Source: Microbacterium gallinarum
GTDB lineage: Bacteria; Actinomycetota; Actinomycetes; Actinomycetales; Microbacteriaceae
Length of the DNA: 64,000 nucleotides
NCBI RefSeq assembly: GCF_014837165.1
Contig: NZ_JACSPM010000001.1
Coordinates: forward strand, 1,384,304 to 1,448,303
Reading direction: 5' to 3'
A program made the position numbers and the translations under genes. The notes beneath the pieces are model-generated. The model made no database searches, was not told the DNA's origin, and saw nothing but the letters and a program-made list of their open reading frames with translations. Below, one piece after another: positions 18,090 to 26,316 of this stretch (its first letter is position 1; the number at the start of each line of letters is the position of its first letter).

Positions 18090-18671
18090 TCAATACGGCA
18101 GGACGGAGAGCGGTGTCATCTGGCCGACCGAGATCTCGACCGACGTCGACGCCCCGCCGGACATCTCATACACGTACGTGCCGGTGATGGTCTCCCCCTC
18201 GTCGAGCGCGCCGGCCGGGGGCGCTGGCTCCACTCCCAGGTCCGTGGCCGGTTCGCCGTTGGTCGTCTGCGATCCCGCGAGCACGATCGCGATGTCGGAG
18301 ACGTCGCCGGGTCCGCCCGCCGACCGCGTGATCGTCACGGTCGTCGTCATGTAGACGTTGCCGGCGGCCGGTTCGGCTCCCGGATTCGCCGCGATGACGG
18401 CTTCGGTCGCGTCCTTGTCGACCGCGTCGACCACGACGGTGAAGCACTCGATCACGACGGGATCACCGAGCGCGAAGGGATCGTCGACGGCACCGGTCGG
18501 AGAGTCGGCCGGGGGCGCGGGACAGTCCGCGGCCGACGTGGATGGCGTCGAGGAACTCGGCTCTGTCTGCGGTGGGTCGGGTTCTGCCGAAGCGCCGGCG
18601 CAGCCGGCAACCATGAGCGACGTCCCCAGAAGCATCGCGAGGGCGAGCCGCCGTGCAATCGGGCGGTTCAT
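18090..18671 (-). CDS. Predicted lipoprotein
   Basis: This gene encodes 193 aa. A basic N-terminus and hydrophobic core end in the lipobox VAGC, followed by a Ser/Thr/Pro-rich tether. A domain of about 140 residues follows with beta-rich segments (GDPVVIECFTVVVDAV and GNVYMTTTVTIT) reminiscent of DUF4352-like immunoglobulin-type domains. ATG 18671 is preferred over GTG 18677 because CATGAT ends 6 nt upstream. It is likely anchored on the outer membrane face. The function is unknown. Confidence 0.7.
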   Translation of the reverse strand: MNRPIARRLALAMLLGTSLMVAGCAGASAEPDPPQTEPSSSTPSTSAADCPAPPADSPTGAVDDPFALGDPVVIECFTVVVDAVDKDATEAVIAANPGAEPAAGNVYMTTTVTITRSAGGPGDVSDIAIVLAGSQTTNGEPATDLGVEPAPPAGALDEGETITGTYVYEMSGGASTSVEISVGQMTPLSVLPY

Positions 18672-18800
18672 GCGCACATCATGGCACCGGCGCGGTCAGC
18701 GCAACAGTGGCGTCGTCGTCGCCATGCGCCGGGACCTGGTCGTCCGGCAGCGTGCGGCCTACGATGACTTCGACTCGCGACCGCTGTTCGGGGAGGCAGG

Positions 18801-19637
18801 ATGTGCCGCTGGCTGGCCTACACCGGGGAGCCCTTGCAGCCCTCCACGCTCGTCCTCGACGCGCAGCACTCTGTGGTGGCGATGTCGCTGAACTCGCCGC
18901 TCGGCGCGGAGACCGTGAACGGCGACGGGTTCGGCTTGGGCTGGTATCCCGCGGATGCCGCGCTGCCGCAGCATCCCGCCGTCTTCCGCAGCATCGAGCC
19001 GGCGTGGCATGACCAGAACCTGCGCGAGATCAGCCGGGCCGTGCGCAGCCCGCTGTTCTTCGCGCACGTGCGGGCGGCCGCCGGGCCGCCCATCCAGCAG
19101 ACGAACTGCCACCCGTTCCGCTTCGACCGGTGGCTGTTCATGCACAACGGCGGGATCGCGCAGTTCGGACTGATCCGGCGCGACCTGATGCTGGCGGTCG
19201 ACCCGTCGCTGTACCCGCACATCCAGGGCACCACCGACTCGGAGGTGCTGTTCCACCTCGGCCTGACCTACGGGCTCGCCGACGATCCGATCGCCGCCGT
19301 CGGCGCCGCGATCCGTCGCGTCGAGGAGGTGGGGCACGCGGCCGGCGTGCAGTTCCCGATGCAGGGCACGTTCGCGGTGTCGGACGGCGAGACGCTCTGG
19401 GCGTTCCGGTACTCGTCGCAAGGGCGGTCGCGCACGCTGTTCCACTCCGCGGACGTGCCCACCCTGCGGGCGATGTATCCCGACGCCTCGCGCCTGGACG
19501 CCTTCGGCGATCACGCGCAGGTCGTGGTGTCGGAGCCGCTCAACGACCTTCCGGGTGTGTTCCTCGAGGTGCCCGAGTCGACCGTCGCTGTGCTCGACCC
19601 GGACGGGTTCCGTCACGCGGCGTTCCTGGACTCCTGA
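18801..19637 (+). CDS. Class II glutamine amidotransferase (EgtC-like)
   Basis: This gene encodes 278 aa. The start MCRWLAYTG places the N-terminal nucleophile Cys at position 2, as in Ntn-type GATase II proteins. NGDGFGLGWYP, FFAHVRAA, NCHPFRFDRWLFMHNGGI and GTTDSEVLFHL are the conserved substrate-pocket motifs. Members of this group include EgtC, which hydrolyses a gamma-glutamyl intermediate in ergothioneine synthesis. No other egt genes are adjacent here, so the exact substrate is open. GGGGAGG precedes the ATG. The last 25 bp overlap the convergent MFS gene. Confidence 0.85.
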   Translation: MCRWLAYTGEPLQPSTLVLDAQHSVVAMSLNSPLGAETVNGDGFGLGWYPADAALPQHPAVFRSIEPAWHDQNLREISRAVRSPLFFAHVRAAAGPPIQQTNCHPFRFDRWLFMHNGGIAQFGLIRRDLMLAVDPSLYPHIQGTTDSEVLFHLGLTYGLADDPIAAVGAAIRRVEEVGHAAGVQFPMQGTFAVSDGETLWAFRYSSQGRSRTLFHSADVPTLRAMYPDASRLDAFGDHAQVVVSEPLNDLPGVFLEVPESTVAVLDPDGFRHAAFLDS

Positions 19638-21007
19638 CCCTCGTCTGCGGGAGCCTTGGGATTGCGGATGCCCGCCCACGACACCAGGCCGCCGGCGACC
19701 ATCATCGCCGCGGTCACGACGGCCGCGCGGTGGAAGCCCTCGAGATCGAGCTGCCCGCCCACGATCGTGGCGAGCATGGCGATCGTGACGAGTCCGGCGA
19801 CGCGCGCGACGGCGTTGTTCACCGCTGAGGCGATGCCTGAGCGCTCCGTCTCGATCGCGCCCAGGATCGCCGAGGTCAGCGGTGCGACGGTGAGCGCGAG
19901 GCCGAGCCCCATCAGGATCATGCTCGGCAGCACCTGCCACCAGTAGTCGAAGGCCTGCGACACCGTGAGCAGCAGCAGCGCACCCGCGCCCATCGTGATC
20001 GGGCCGACCGTCATGAACAGCCGCGGACCCCATTTTCCGGCGAGGGCGCCGGCGCGCGAGCTGAGCAGGATGAGCAGGATCGTCACCGGCAGGCTCGCCA
20101 GGCCCGCGAGCGTCGCGGGCAGCCCGGCCCCCTGCTGGAGGTAGACCACGACGACGAAGCCGTTCAGCGCGAGCGCGCCGTAGATGAACGTGGTGGCGAC
20201 ATTGCCGGTCCAGAAGTTGCGCACCCGGAACAGATCGAGAGGGAGGATCGGATGCCGCGCGAAGCGCTGCCGGACGAGGAACGTCGCGAACAGCCCGGCG
20301 CCGACGACGAGCGGCACCCAGATCGCCGGTGACGTCCAGCCCAGTCGCGGCTGCTCGATGAGCGCGAACACCATGAGACCGAGGCCGAGGGTGCACAGGG
20401 CGGCGCTGAGCCAGTCGATCGCGGCATCCGCTCGCCTGCTGTCTTTCACCCCTGCGCGGGACAGCAGCCACAGCGTGATCGCGATGGGGACGACGTTGAT
20501 GAGGAAGACGAGACGCCACGACAGGAAGTCGACGAAGAGGCCGCCGAGGATCGGGCCGGCGATCATCGCGGTGGTGGTCATTGCCGTCCAGATGCCGATC
20601 GCCCGGCCCTGTGCGGCTCCGCGGAAGGTCGACGTGATGAGCGCGAGCGAGCTCGGCACGAGGAAGGCGCCGGCGGCGCCCTGCAGCGCCCGCGAAATGA
20701 TGAGGAACTCGGCCGTCGGCGCGAGGGCGATCGCGACACTCGTGATGCCGAAGCCGATCAGGCCGATGCGCATGACGAACGCGCGGCCGTAGGCGTCTGC
20801 GACCGAGCCCGCCACCAGGATGAGGGCGCCGAGCGTGATGAGGTAGGCGTCGACCACCCACTGCTGCGTCGTGAGGCCGCCGCCGAGTTCGTCGCTGATC
20901 GCCGGGAGTGCGACGTTGACCACCGTGCCGTCGAGGAACGCCACGAACGACGCCAGCACCGCGATGGCGAGGATCGTGCGTTCGCGGCCGGTCATGGTCT
21001 GGGGCAT
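19613..21007 (-). CDS. MFS drug efflux transporter (EmrB/QacA-like)
   Basis: This gene encodes 464 aa with multiple hydrophobic segments from residue 12 onward. The motif FLDGTVVNVALPAIS in the first helix is characteristic of the DHA2 (EmrB/QacA) drug:H+ antiporters, and motif A appears as GSVADAYGRAFVMR. Length and segment count fit 12-14 TM helices. It likely exports toxic compounds using the proton gradient; the substrate is unknown. ATG 21007 is leaderless-type, with a minus-strand TAGGTT ending 6 nt upstream. No TetR/MarR regulator is adjacent. Confidence 0.9.
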   Translation of the reverse strand: MPQTMTGRERTILAIAVLASFVAFLDGTVVNVALPAISDELGGGLTTQQWVVDAYLITLGALILVAGSVADAYGRAFVMRIGLIGFGITSVAIALAPTAEFLIISRALQGAAGAFLVPSSLALITSTFRGAAQGRAIGIWTAMTTTAMIAGPILGGLFVDFLSWRLVFLINVVPIAITLWLLSRAGVKDSRRADAAIDWLSAALCTLGLGLMVFALIEQPRLGWTSPAIWVPLVVGAGLFATFLVRQRFARHPILPLDLFRVRNFWTGNVATTFIYGALALNGFVVVVYLQQGAGLPATLAGLASLPVTILLILLSSRAGALAGKWGPRLFMTVGPITMGAGALLLLTVSQAFDYWWQVLPSMILMGLGLALTVAPLTSAILGAIETERSGIASAVNNAVARVAGLVTIAMLATIVGGQLDLEGFHRAAVVTAAMMVAGGLVSWAGIRNPKAPADEGQESRNAA

Positions 21008-21013
21008 GCCGCC

Positions 21014-21019
21014 AACCTA
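21014..21019 (-). promoter_or_regulatory. -10 element of the MFS gene leaderless promoter
   Basis: The minus-strand TAGGTT ends 6 nt before ATG 21007. Confidence 0.45.
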
Positions 21020-21101
21020 TCCCCGGGGGCGGACGGTGCGGGCGGTTGCGGCGATGTGCGCCGATTGGCGGCTTCGCGTCGCGTGACGTAAACTCTTCGG
21101 C

Positions 21102-21192
21102 GGTGACGTGTCCGAGCGGCCGAAGGTGCAACTCTCGAAAAGTTGTGTAGGGTAACCCCCTACCGTGGGTTCAAATCCCACCGTCACCGCCA
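21102..21192 (+). tRNA. tRNA-Ser (anticodon CGA)
   Basis: The acceptor arm GGTGACG/CGTCACC, a class II variable arm (GTAGGGTAACCCCCTAC), the T-loop GTTCAAATC and the 7-nt anticodon loop CTCGAAA give a serine tRNA reading UCG. Discriminator G and an encoded CCA (21190-21192) close it. It separates mostly housekeeping genes on the left from the large catabolic region on the right. Confidence 0.96.
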
Positions 21193-21209
21193 TGAATGCC
21201 TGATCAGAT

Positions 21210-21249
21210 AGCGTTCTCGCTCCCCGATAACGGGAGTGGGAACGCTTTT
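21210..21249 (+). terminator. Intrinsic terminator of the tRNA-Ser gene
   Basis: A long stem (AGCGTTC with GAACGCT outside, CTCCC with GGGAG inside) is followed by TTTT, 18 nt after the tRNA. Confidence 0.8.
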
Positions 21250-21478
21250 CTGCTTCTCCGGATCGGGCGCCGGTCATCGGGCCGCGCTCGGTAGCGGACC
21301 GTCGCCGGCCGCACCTCGTCTTCCCAGAGCCATCCGGGTCGAGGCACTGGGAAAGCTCGTCGATCTGACCAGGTTCCCGCTCCGGCGCATGAGAACGCTC
21401 GCGCGGACGAGAACATATGCAACCCTCACTGGATGCGCGCGTGCGGCGCGTCGGGACCGGATCTCACTTCTCCGTGCG
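21250..21478. other. Intergenic stretch with no recognised gene
   Basis: Open frames here carry no recognisable motif and no ribosome binding site. The far end leads into the promoter and operator of the next operon. Nothing else is supported. Confidence 0.5.
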
Positions 21479-21524
21479 TTGACAAACGCGCTTCGCATAG
21501 TGAACACTCGTTCGTAGAACGAAC
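21479..21524 (+). promoter_or_regulatory. Promoter block with IclR-type operator, copy 1
   Basis: A -35-like TTGACA (21479-21484), then 10 nt, then a 30-bp block (21495-21524). The block contains the 15-bp inverted repeat GTTCGTAGAACGAAC (21510-21524, arms GTTCG and CGAAC). The same block with the same spacing recurs at 23444-23489, differing by one base. The spacing to any -10 is irregular, which would suit activator-dependent transcription. The likely binder is the IclR protein encoded at 27303. Confidence 0.65.
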
Positions 21525-21655
21525 GACTTGCGCTCGCCGTGACATGGTCGGAAAGCCGTTCCCGCCGCCGCCGACAGCGACTCCGCCGCAGAGACCCCCT
21601 CGCTGGCCAGGGACCCTTCTGTCCGCGCGCCGGGCATCTGCCTGAGGAGCCATGC

Positions 21656-22111
21656 ATGACCGTCCCCGCCACAGAGGTGATCGACATCGCGGACACGTCG
21701 TTCTTCGACATCGACCGCCGCGCCATCTGGGACGAGCAGAATGCCATTTACACGGCCTTCCTCGCGGGCGACCGCGGCCGCATCGATCGCCACATCCACC
21801 CCGACGCCACGATCTGGGATGCCGTCACCGAGCGCATCGCGCACGGACTGGGCGAGCTCGACGCCATCCGCGCCGCCCGGCCGGTGGGCGAGGCACAGCC
21901 CGTGACGACCCGGATCGAGGTCGACCAGCCCGTCATCGACGTCTCGGGCGATCTCGCCGTGGCGCGCCACCTGCTGCGCGTCGAGCAGCACGGGCCCGAC
22001 GGAGCGGTCCGTCAGCTCATGCGTGTCAGCCAGGGATGGCGCCGCATCGACGGCATCTGGTACATCATCCACTCCCACGAAGATCTCTTCTCGGTCGACC
22101 CGCTCTCCTGA
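21656..22111 (+). CDS. NTF2/SnoaL-like protein (first of two paralogues)
   Basis: This gene encodes 151 aa from ATG 21656, which follows GAGGAG. The cone-shaped alpha+beta NTF2-like fold is suggested by an N-terminal helix (RAIWDEQNAIYTAFLAGDRG), HIHPDATIWDA, VDQPVIDVSGDLAVARHLLRV and the end WYIIHSHEDLF. A second copy of this family lies at 33116 and shares DATIWD/DVTIWD, the DPVVDV-type strand and the final HEDLF/HEDVL. NTF2-like proteins may be isomerases, hydratases or small-molecule binders, and which applies here is unknown. It is co-transcribed with the M24 peptidase 29 nt downstream, under the IclR-type operator. Confidence 0.75.
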   Translation: MTVPATEVIDIADTSFFDIDRRAIWDEQNAIYTAFLAGDRGRIDRHIHPDATIWDAVTERIAHGLGELDAIRAARPVGEAQPVTTRIEVDQPVIDVSGDLAVARHLLRVEQHGPDGAVRQLMRVSQGWRRIDGIWYIIHSHEDLFSVDPLS

Positions 22112-22140
22112 GTGAGCGACCCCATCTCGAAAGGACCCCC

Positions 22141-23349
22141 ATGGCCATCGACTATGTCTCGCGCCGCGCTCGCCTCGATGAGCGGCTGGATGCTGCGGGC
22201 ATCGACGTGCTGTTCCTCCCGGCCTCCCAGACCGACCTCGAGTACTTCACCGGTCTTGAGCGCGGGGTGCCGTCATTCGGCAACATCGGCTACACGAACC
22301 ACTGGATCTCGGGCGCGTTCTTCTCGCCCGGCAAGGAGCCTCTCTTCGTGCTCACCCGCCACCACCAGGAGTTCCACCTCCCGGGTGGCGTCGCCGGAGA
22401 CATCATCACCGCCACCGAGTCCGACGACGGCGCCGAGGTGTTCCGCCGGGCCTTCGACGCGTTCAAGGCGCGGCCGCGCCGAGTCGCCGTGGGCGGGGCG
22501 CCGAGCGACGAGTCCTGTGTGCACGAGTCGGGCGCGAAGGAGCGCATCGCCGTCAGCGGCCGCACGTGGGCCGAGACGACTCTGCAGCTTCGCGAGCACC
22601 GGCCGGATGCCGACTTCACCGTGGCCGACGGCATCCTCAACGGCATCCGCCGCATCAAGGACGCGCACGAGATCGAGCTCATGACCGAGGCTTCGCGCAT
22701 GGTCGACCAGGTCATGGCAGCGGTGAGCGACAAGGTGGTCGCCGGGATCACCGAGCTCGAGCTGGCCTCCGAGATCGACCTGCGCATCCGTCAGCTGGGT
22801 TCTCCGTCGTCGTCGTTCGACACCGCGGTGTGGGCGATGGGCAAGGGGATCGAGCGCGACGCGAGCGAGCGGCTGTCGCGCAAGGCGCTGCCCGACCGCG
22901 CCGGGGTGAACTTCGACTTCGGTGCGATCGTCGAGGGATACTGCTCCGACTTCGGGCGCACGGTGCACATCGGCCAGCCCGACGAAGAGTACGAGCGCGT
23001 GTACGACATCGTCATGGCGGCGCAGGAGGCGGGCCGCAAGGCGGCGGTGCCCGGCGCCACCGGCGGTGATGTGCACCGCGCGACGCGGGCGGTGATCGAG
23101 GAGGCCGGCTACGGCGATTGGTTCCGCCACCGCACGGGTCACAACATCGGCAAGGACGTGCACGAGCTGCCCTACATCTCGGAAGAGGATGAGACGCCGC
23201 TCGAGCCGGGCATGATGTTCACGATCGAGCCCAGCGTCTTCTGGCCCGGCCGAGTCGGGGTGCGGGTGGAGGATGTCTTCCTGCTCACCGACAGCGGCGA
23301 GACGGTGAAGATCAACGAGCTCGACAACGACATGCGGGTCAACGACTGA
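22141..23349 (+). CDS. M24 family metallopeptidase (Xaa-Pro aminopeptidase/prolidase type)
   Basis: This gene encodes 402 aa. A creatinase-type N-terminal domain (about 1-150) precedes a pita-bread catalytic domain. All five metal ligands of active M24 peptidases are present: Asp259 (VNFDFG), Asp270 (YCSDFGRT), His334 (RTGHNIG), Glu363 (FTIEPS) and Glu377 (VRVEDV). The complete set argues for a metal-dependent peptidase cleaving Xaa-Pro-like bonds, rather than metal-independent creatinase; an ectoine-hydrolase-like role is less likely. ATG 22141 is selected from a longer open frame because it follows the NTF2-like stop by 29 nt with AAAGGA upstream. A terminator follows the gene. Confidence 0.9.
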   Translation: MAIDYVSRRARLDERLDAAGIDVLFLPASQTDLEYFTGLERGVPSFGNIGYTNHWISGAFFSPGKEPLFVLTRHHQEFHLPGGVAGDIITATESDDGAEVFRRAFDAFKARPRRVAVGGAPSDESCVHESGAKERIAVSGRTWAETTLQLREHRPDADFTVADGILNGIRRIKDAHEIELMTEASRMVDQVMAAVSDKVVAGITELELASEIDLRIRQLGSPSSSFDTAVWAMGKGIERDASERLSRKALPDRAGVNFDFGAIVEGYCSDFGRTVHIGQPDEEYERVYDIVMAAQEAGRKAAVPGATGGDVHRATRAVIEEAGYGDWFRHRTGHNIGKDVHELPYISEEDETPLEPGMMFTIEPSVFWPGRVGVRVEDVFLLTDSGETVKINELDNDMRVND

Positions 23350-23369
23350 CCGCAGCATCCGGTTCTTCC

Positions 23370-23411
23370 GACCTGGCCCCCACGCTCACGTGAGGGGCCA
23401 GGTCTCGTTTT
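23370..23411 (+). terminator. Intrinsic terminator after the M24 peptidase gene
   Basis: GACCTGGCCCC pairs with GGGGCCAGGTC over 11 bp, followed by TCGTTTT. Confidence 0.75.
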
Positions 23412-23443
23412 GGACTCGACTGCTCGTCCTGCACCGGAAATGG

Positions 23444-23489
23444 TTGACAACGTTCGGACGCATAGTGAACACTCGTGCGTAGAACGAAC
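23444..23489 (+). promoter_or_regulatory. Promoter block with IclR-type operator, copy 2
   Basis: TTGACA (23444-23449), 10 nt, then a 30-bp block almost identical to that at 21495, with the inverted repeat GTGCGTAGAACGAAC (23475-23489). It precedes the amino acid ABC transporter operon. Confidence 0.65.
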
Positions 23490-23569
23490 ACAGCAGGCTT
23501 GATGAGGCGCTGGGCGGATGCCGCTCTCGCGAGCTCTGACACGCCACACGACCCGAAGGAGCAGTCCCG

Positions 23570-24508
23570 ATGAACACCACCGCATCGAGCCGGATTCTCG
23601 TCGGCCTCGCGGCTTGCACTGCGCTGGGCCTCGCGCTCGCGGGCTGCGCGGGCGACTCCGGCGGCGACGACGCCGGCGGCAACGGCGGCAGCGTCGCGGT
23701 CGCAGGCGTGACCATCGAGAAGAACGACGAACTGGCCGCCATGGTGCCTGACGACGTCGTCGAGCGCGGCACGCTCACCGCCATCCAGTTCGACAACGCT
23801 CCCGCCGACACGTTCGTCGGCGAGGACGACCAGATCACCGGCTGGGGACCCGACCTCGGGCGGGCCGTCGCCGGACTCCTCGGCCTCGAGTACACCGCCG
23901 AGGTCTCAGGAGCGTTCGACACCTTCATCCCCGGCATCGAGAACGGCCGCTTCGACACGTCGTGGGCGTCGATCATCGTGACCCAGGAGCGCCTCGACGT
24001 CGTCGACATCGTCGCCGTGCACGAGAGCACGACGGGCGTCATCACGACGGAGGACGCGGACCTCGACATCAGCACGCCCGAAGACCTCTGCGGCCTTCGG
24101 GTGGGCGCCCTCGCCGGCTCGGCCTTCCTCATCCAGCTGGAGGAGATCATCGCCACGTGCGAGGAAGCCGGCGAGGACGCCCCCACCGTGGATTCGTTCC
24201 CGCAACAGGGCGCCGCGCTGCTCGCGGTGAGCTCCGACCGCATCGACGCCTTCATGACGGCCAAGGGTCAGCTCTCGTGGCTGGTCCGCGAGGACAGCAG
24301 CGCCGAAGGGCTCGAGATCCAGCCCCTCGACTACCAGCCCAACCTCGAGGGCGTCGCCGTCGGCAAGGACTCGGGCCTGACCGAGGCCATCGCCGCCGCG
24401 ATGAACCAGCTCATCGAAGACGGCTCGTACGAAGAGATCATGGGCTCCTGGGACATCGACTTCGGCCTGCTCGACGAGGCCGTCGTCAACCCCGACGTCG
24501 CCCAGTGA
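23570..24508 (+). CDS. ABC transporter substrate-binding lipoprotein (polar amino acid family)
   Basis: This gene encodes 312 aa. The signal sequence ends in lipobox LAGC with the lipidated Cys at residue 26. The solute-binding family 3 fold is shown by RGTLTAIQFDNAPADTFVGEDDQITGWGPDLGRAVAGLLG, AFDTFIPGIENGRFD and the hinge region DLCGLRVGALAGS, all typical of amino-acid receptors (ArtJ/GlnH group). ATG 23570 follows AAGGAG. It leads an operon with an SDR-like protein, the permease and the ATPase, and is under IclR-type operator copy 2. The ligand is probably an amino or imino acid used by the downstream dehydrogenase. Confidence 0.92.
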   Translation: MNTTASSRILVGLAACTALGLALAGCAGDSGGDDAGGNGGSVAVAGVTIEKNDELAAMVPDDVVERGTLTAIQFDNAPADTFVGEDDQITGWGPDLGRAVAGLLGLEYTAEVSGAFDTFIPGIENGRFDTSWASIIVTQERLDVVDIVAVHESTTGVITTEDADLDISTPEDLCGLRVGALAGSAFLIQLEEIIATCEEAGEDAPTVDSFPQQGAALLAVSSDRIDAFMTAKGQLSWLVREDSSAEGLEIQPLDYQPNLEGVAVGKDSGLTEAIAAAMNQLIEDGSYEEIMGSWDIDFGLLDEAVVNPDVAQ

Positions 24509-24530
24509 CCGTCTGAACCTCAACGGCGAC

Positions 24531-25328
24531 ATGCATACCGCACGGCCCACACGGCCACGCAGCAACCGCCTCGAAGGGCGCACGGCGCTCGTGCTCGGAG
24601 CGGTCGGGGAACTGGGCCGCGCCGCGGCCACGGCACTGGCCGCTCTCGGTGCCCGTGTGGTCGTCGCGGATGACGACCGCACGGCCCTCGAGGGCGAGTA
24701 CGGCGGCGACGAGCGCTTCGATGTCCCCTCGGCGACCACCTCGTCCGCCGAGGGGCTCGAGGCCCTCGCCGCGGCGCTTCCCGCGATCGACGTGCTGATC
24801 CACCGCCCCCTCGACGCGCACGGCGCATCCGAGACGGGGCAGGCGGAATCGGGGCTCGAAGCGATCCGCCCGTTCGTGCCGGCGATGACGAAGCGCCGGA
24901 CCGGGTCGATCATCACTCTGACGTGCTCGACCACGACGCGGCCTGCCGGAGGGCGCGGCCTCACGGCCTCACCGGCGGGCCGCGACCTGCACCAGGTCGT
25001 GCGGGGACTCGCGAGCGAACTGCGGCCCTTCGGAGTCCGTGTGAACGCGGTCGAGCCACACGGGATCGAACCGACCGCGGCGGTCGCCTTCCTGGCCTCG
25101 GACGCGTCGACCCACGTCACCGGCGCAGTACTCGCCGTTGAGAGCGGGTGGTCGGCGTTGGAGAGTCTGGACGAGCGACGCGCCACGACCTCGTCGCTGC
25201 AACCCCTGGGCGCGCGGCTCGCCGCCGATGCGGGAGGCCGAGCGGCGACGCGGCTGGCGGCACTGCCGCTGCCCGCCCACGACACCGACACGTTGAATGA
25301 GGAAGCCTATGAGCGACGGCGCGCCTGA
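24531..25328 (+). CDS. SDR-fold protein lacking the catalytic Tyr and Lys
   Basis: This gene encodes 265 aa. A Rossmann start with GAVGELGRAAATALAALGARVVVADD, a middle SIITLTCST and a C-terminal VNAVEPHGIEP and FLASDASTHVTGAVLAVESGW follow the classical SDR plan. Where a YxxxK motif is expected the sequence reads LTASPAGRDLHQVV, with neither Tyr nor Lys. The NAG-like motif is also replaced (LIHRPLDAHG). It is therefore probably not a normal dehydrogenase. It sits inside the ABC transporter operon, 22 nt after the binding protein gene and overlapping the permease gene by 20 nt. A binding or structural role is possible. Confidence 0.75.
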   Translation: MHTARPTRPRSNRLEGRTALVLGAVGELGRAAATALAALGARVVVADDDRTALEGEYGGDERFDVPSATTSSAEGLEALAAALPAIDVLIHRPLDAHGASETGQAESGLEAIRPFVPAMTKRRTGSIITLTCSTTTRPAGGRGLTASPAGRDLHQVVRGLASELRPFGVRVNAVEPHGIEPTAAVAFLASDASTHVTGAVLAVESGWSALESLDERRATTSSLQPLGARLAADAGGRAATRLAALPLPAHDTDTLNEEAYERRRA

Positions 25329-26316
25329 CGATCGGCCCGCCCGCGGTCCGCTGACCACGACCCTGCAGATCGGCCGCGACCCGGTAGGGCCGCGCGTGCA
25401 GACCAACTCCGGTCGTCGCCTCGCCGCGAAGATCGGCGGCTGGGTGCTGCGGATCCTGGTCGTGCTGGTCGTGCTCGAGATCATCTCGAAGTTCCTCACC
25501 GCCGATGCGATGCGGTGGGACGTCGTGGGCGAGTACATCTTCAGTCCCAAGGTGCTGCAGGGGGTGGGGCTGACCCTCATCCTCACGGTGGTCGCGATGA
25601 TCCTCGGATGCCTCATCGGCCTGGTCCTCGCGCTGATGAAGATCTCGAACAGCCTGCTGTTCAACGTGGCGGCCGACGGCTACATCTGGCTGTTCCGCGG
25701 CACTCCGCTGCTGGTGCAGCTGCTGTTCTGGTACAACCTGGCGAGCTTCCTGCCCAAGCTCACCCTCGGCATCCCCTTCGGTCCCCAGTGGCTCGAGTTC
25801 GACACCAACACGGTCATCACCTCGTTGGTGGCGGCTCTGCTCGGGCTGGGACTCAACGAGGGCGCCTACATGTCCGAGATCATCCGTGCCGGCATCCAGT
25901 CCGTCGACCAGGGGCAGAGCGAAGCCGCGGCGGCGCTCGGGATGTCGCGACGGCGTGCGATGCGCCGGATCGTGCTTCCGCAAGCCATGCGCGTGATCGT
26001 GCCGCCGACGGGCAACCAGGTCATCTCGATGCTCAAGGGCACGAGCCTCGTGAGCATTGTGGCGATCAGCGAACTGCTCTACACCGTGCAGGTGATCTAC
26101 GCCCGCACGTTCGAGACCATTCCGCTCCTCGTCGTCGCGTGCATCTGGTATCTGATCCTCACCACGGTGCTCTCGATCGGGCAGCACTACATCGAGCGCC
26201 ACTACGCGCGCGGCGCGACCCGGAACGCGCCCGACACGTATATGACGAAGCTGCGCAAGCTGCTCGGGCGCACCACGCCGATCACCTTCGAGGCGAAAGC
26301 GCAGGATCGCGTATGA
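25309..26316 (+). CDS. Amino acid ABC transporter permease
   Basis: This gene encodes 335 aa from ATG 25309 (GAGGAAG upstream). An unusually long cytoplasmic N-terminus of about 45 residues precedes the membrane region. At least five transmembrane segments follow. The cytoplasmic EAA loop [25 protein letters not shown] couples to the ATPase. [14 protein letters not shown] is typical of His/Glu/Gln-type permeases. Only one permease gene is present, so the transporter is probably a homodimer in the membrane. The start lies within the end of the SDR-like gene, and the stop overlaps the ATPase start by ATGA. Confidence 0.93.
   Translation: MSDGAPDDRPARGPLTTTLQIGRDPVGPRVQTNSGRRLAAKIGGWVLRILVVLVVLEIISKFLTADAMRWDVVGEYIFSPKVLQGVGLTLILTVVAMILGCLIGLVLALMKISNSLLFNVAADGYIWLFRGTPLLVQLLFWYNLASFLPKLTLGIPFGPQWLEFDTNTVITSLVAALLGLGLNEGAYMSEIIRAGIQSVDQGQSEAAAALGMSRRRAMRRIVLPQAMRVIVPPTGNQVISMLKGTSLVSIVAISELLYTVQVIYARTFETIPLLVVACIWYLILTTVLSIGQHYIERHYARGATRNAPDTYMTKLRKLLGRTTPITFEAKAQDRV

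Noticed and set aside
18759..21131. A 790-codon open frame on the minus strand
   Set aside because: It runs through the MFS gene in another frame and antisense to the amidotransferase gene; Arg/Pro-rich with no motif.
21236..21517. A 93-codon plus-strand frame after the tRNA terminator
   Set aside because: It begins within the terminator hairpin, has no recognisable domain and overlaps the promoter block of the next operon.
22141..23349. Annotation as creatinase
   Set aside because: All five M24 metal ligands are present, whereas creatinase does not need metals; no other creatine-pathway gene is nearby.
23444..23489. TTGACA with the TAGTGA-like box as a standard sigma-70 promoter
   Set aside because: No -10 hexamer lies at 16-18 nt spacing, so it is reported as a promoter/operator block rather than a defined promoter.
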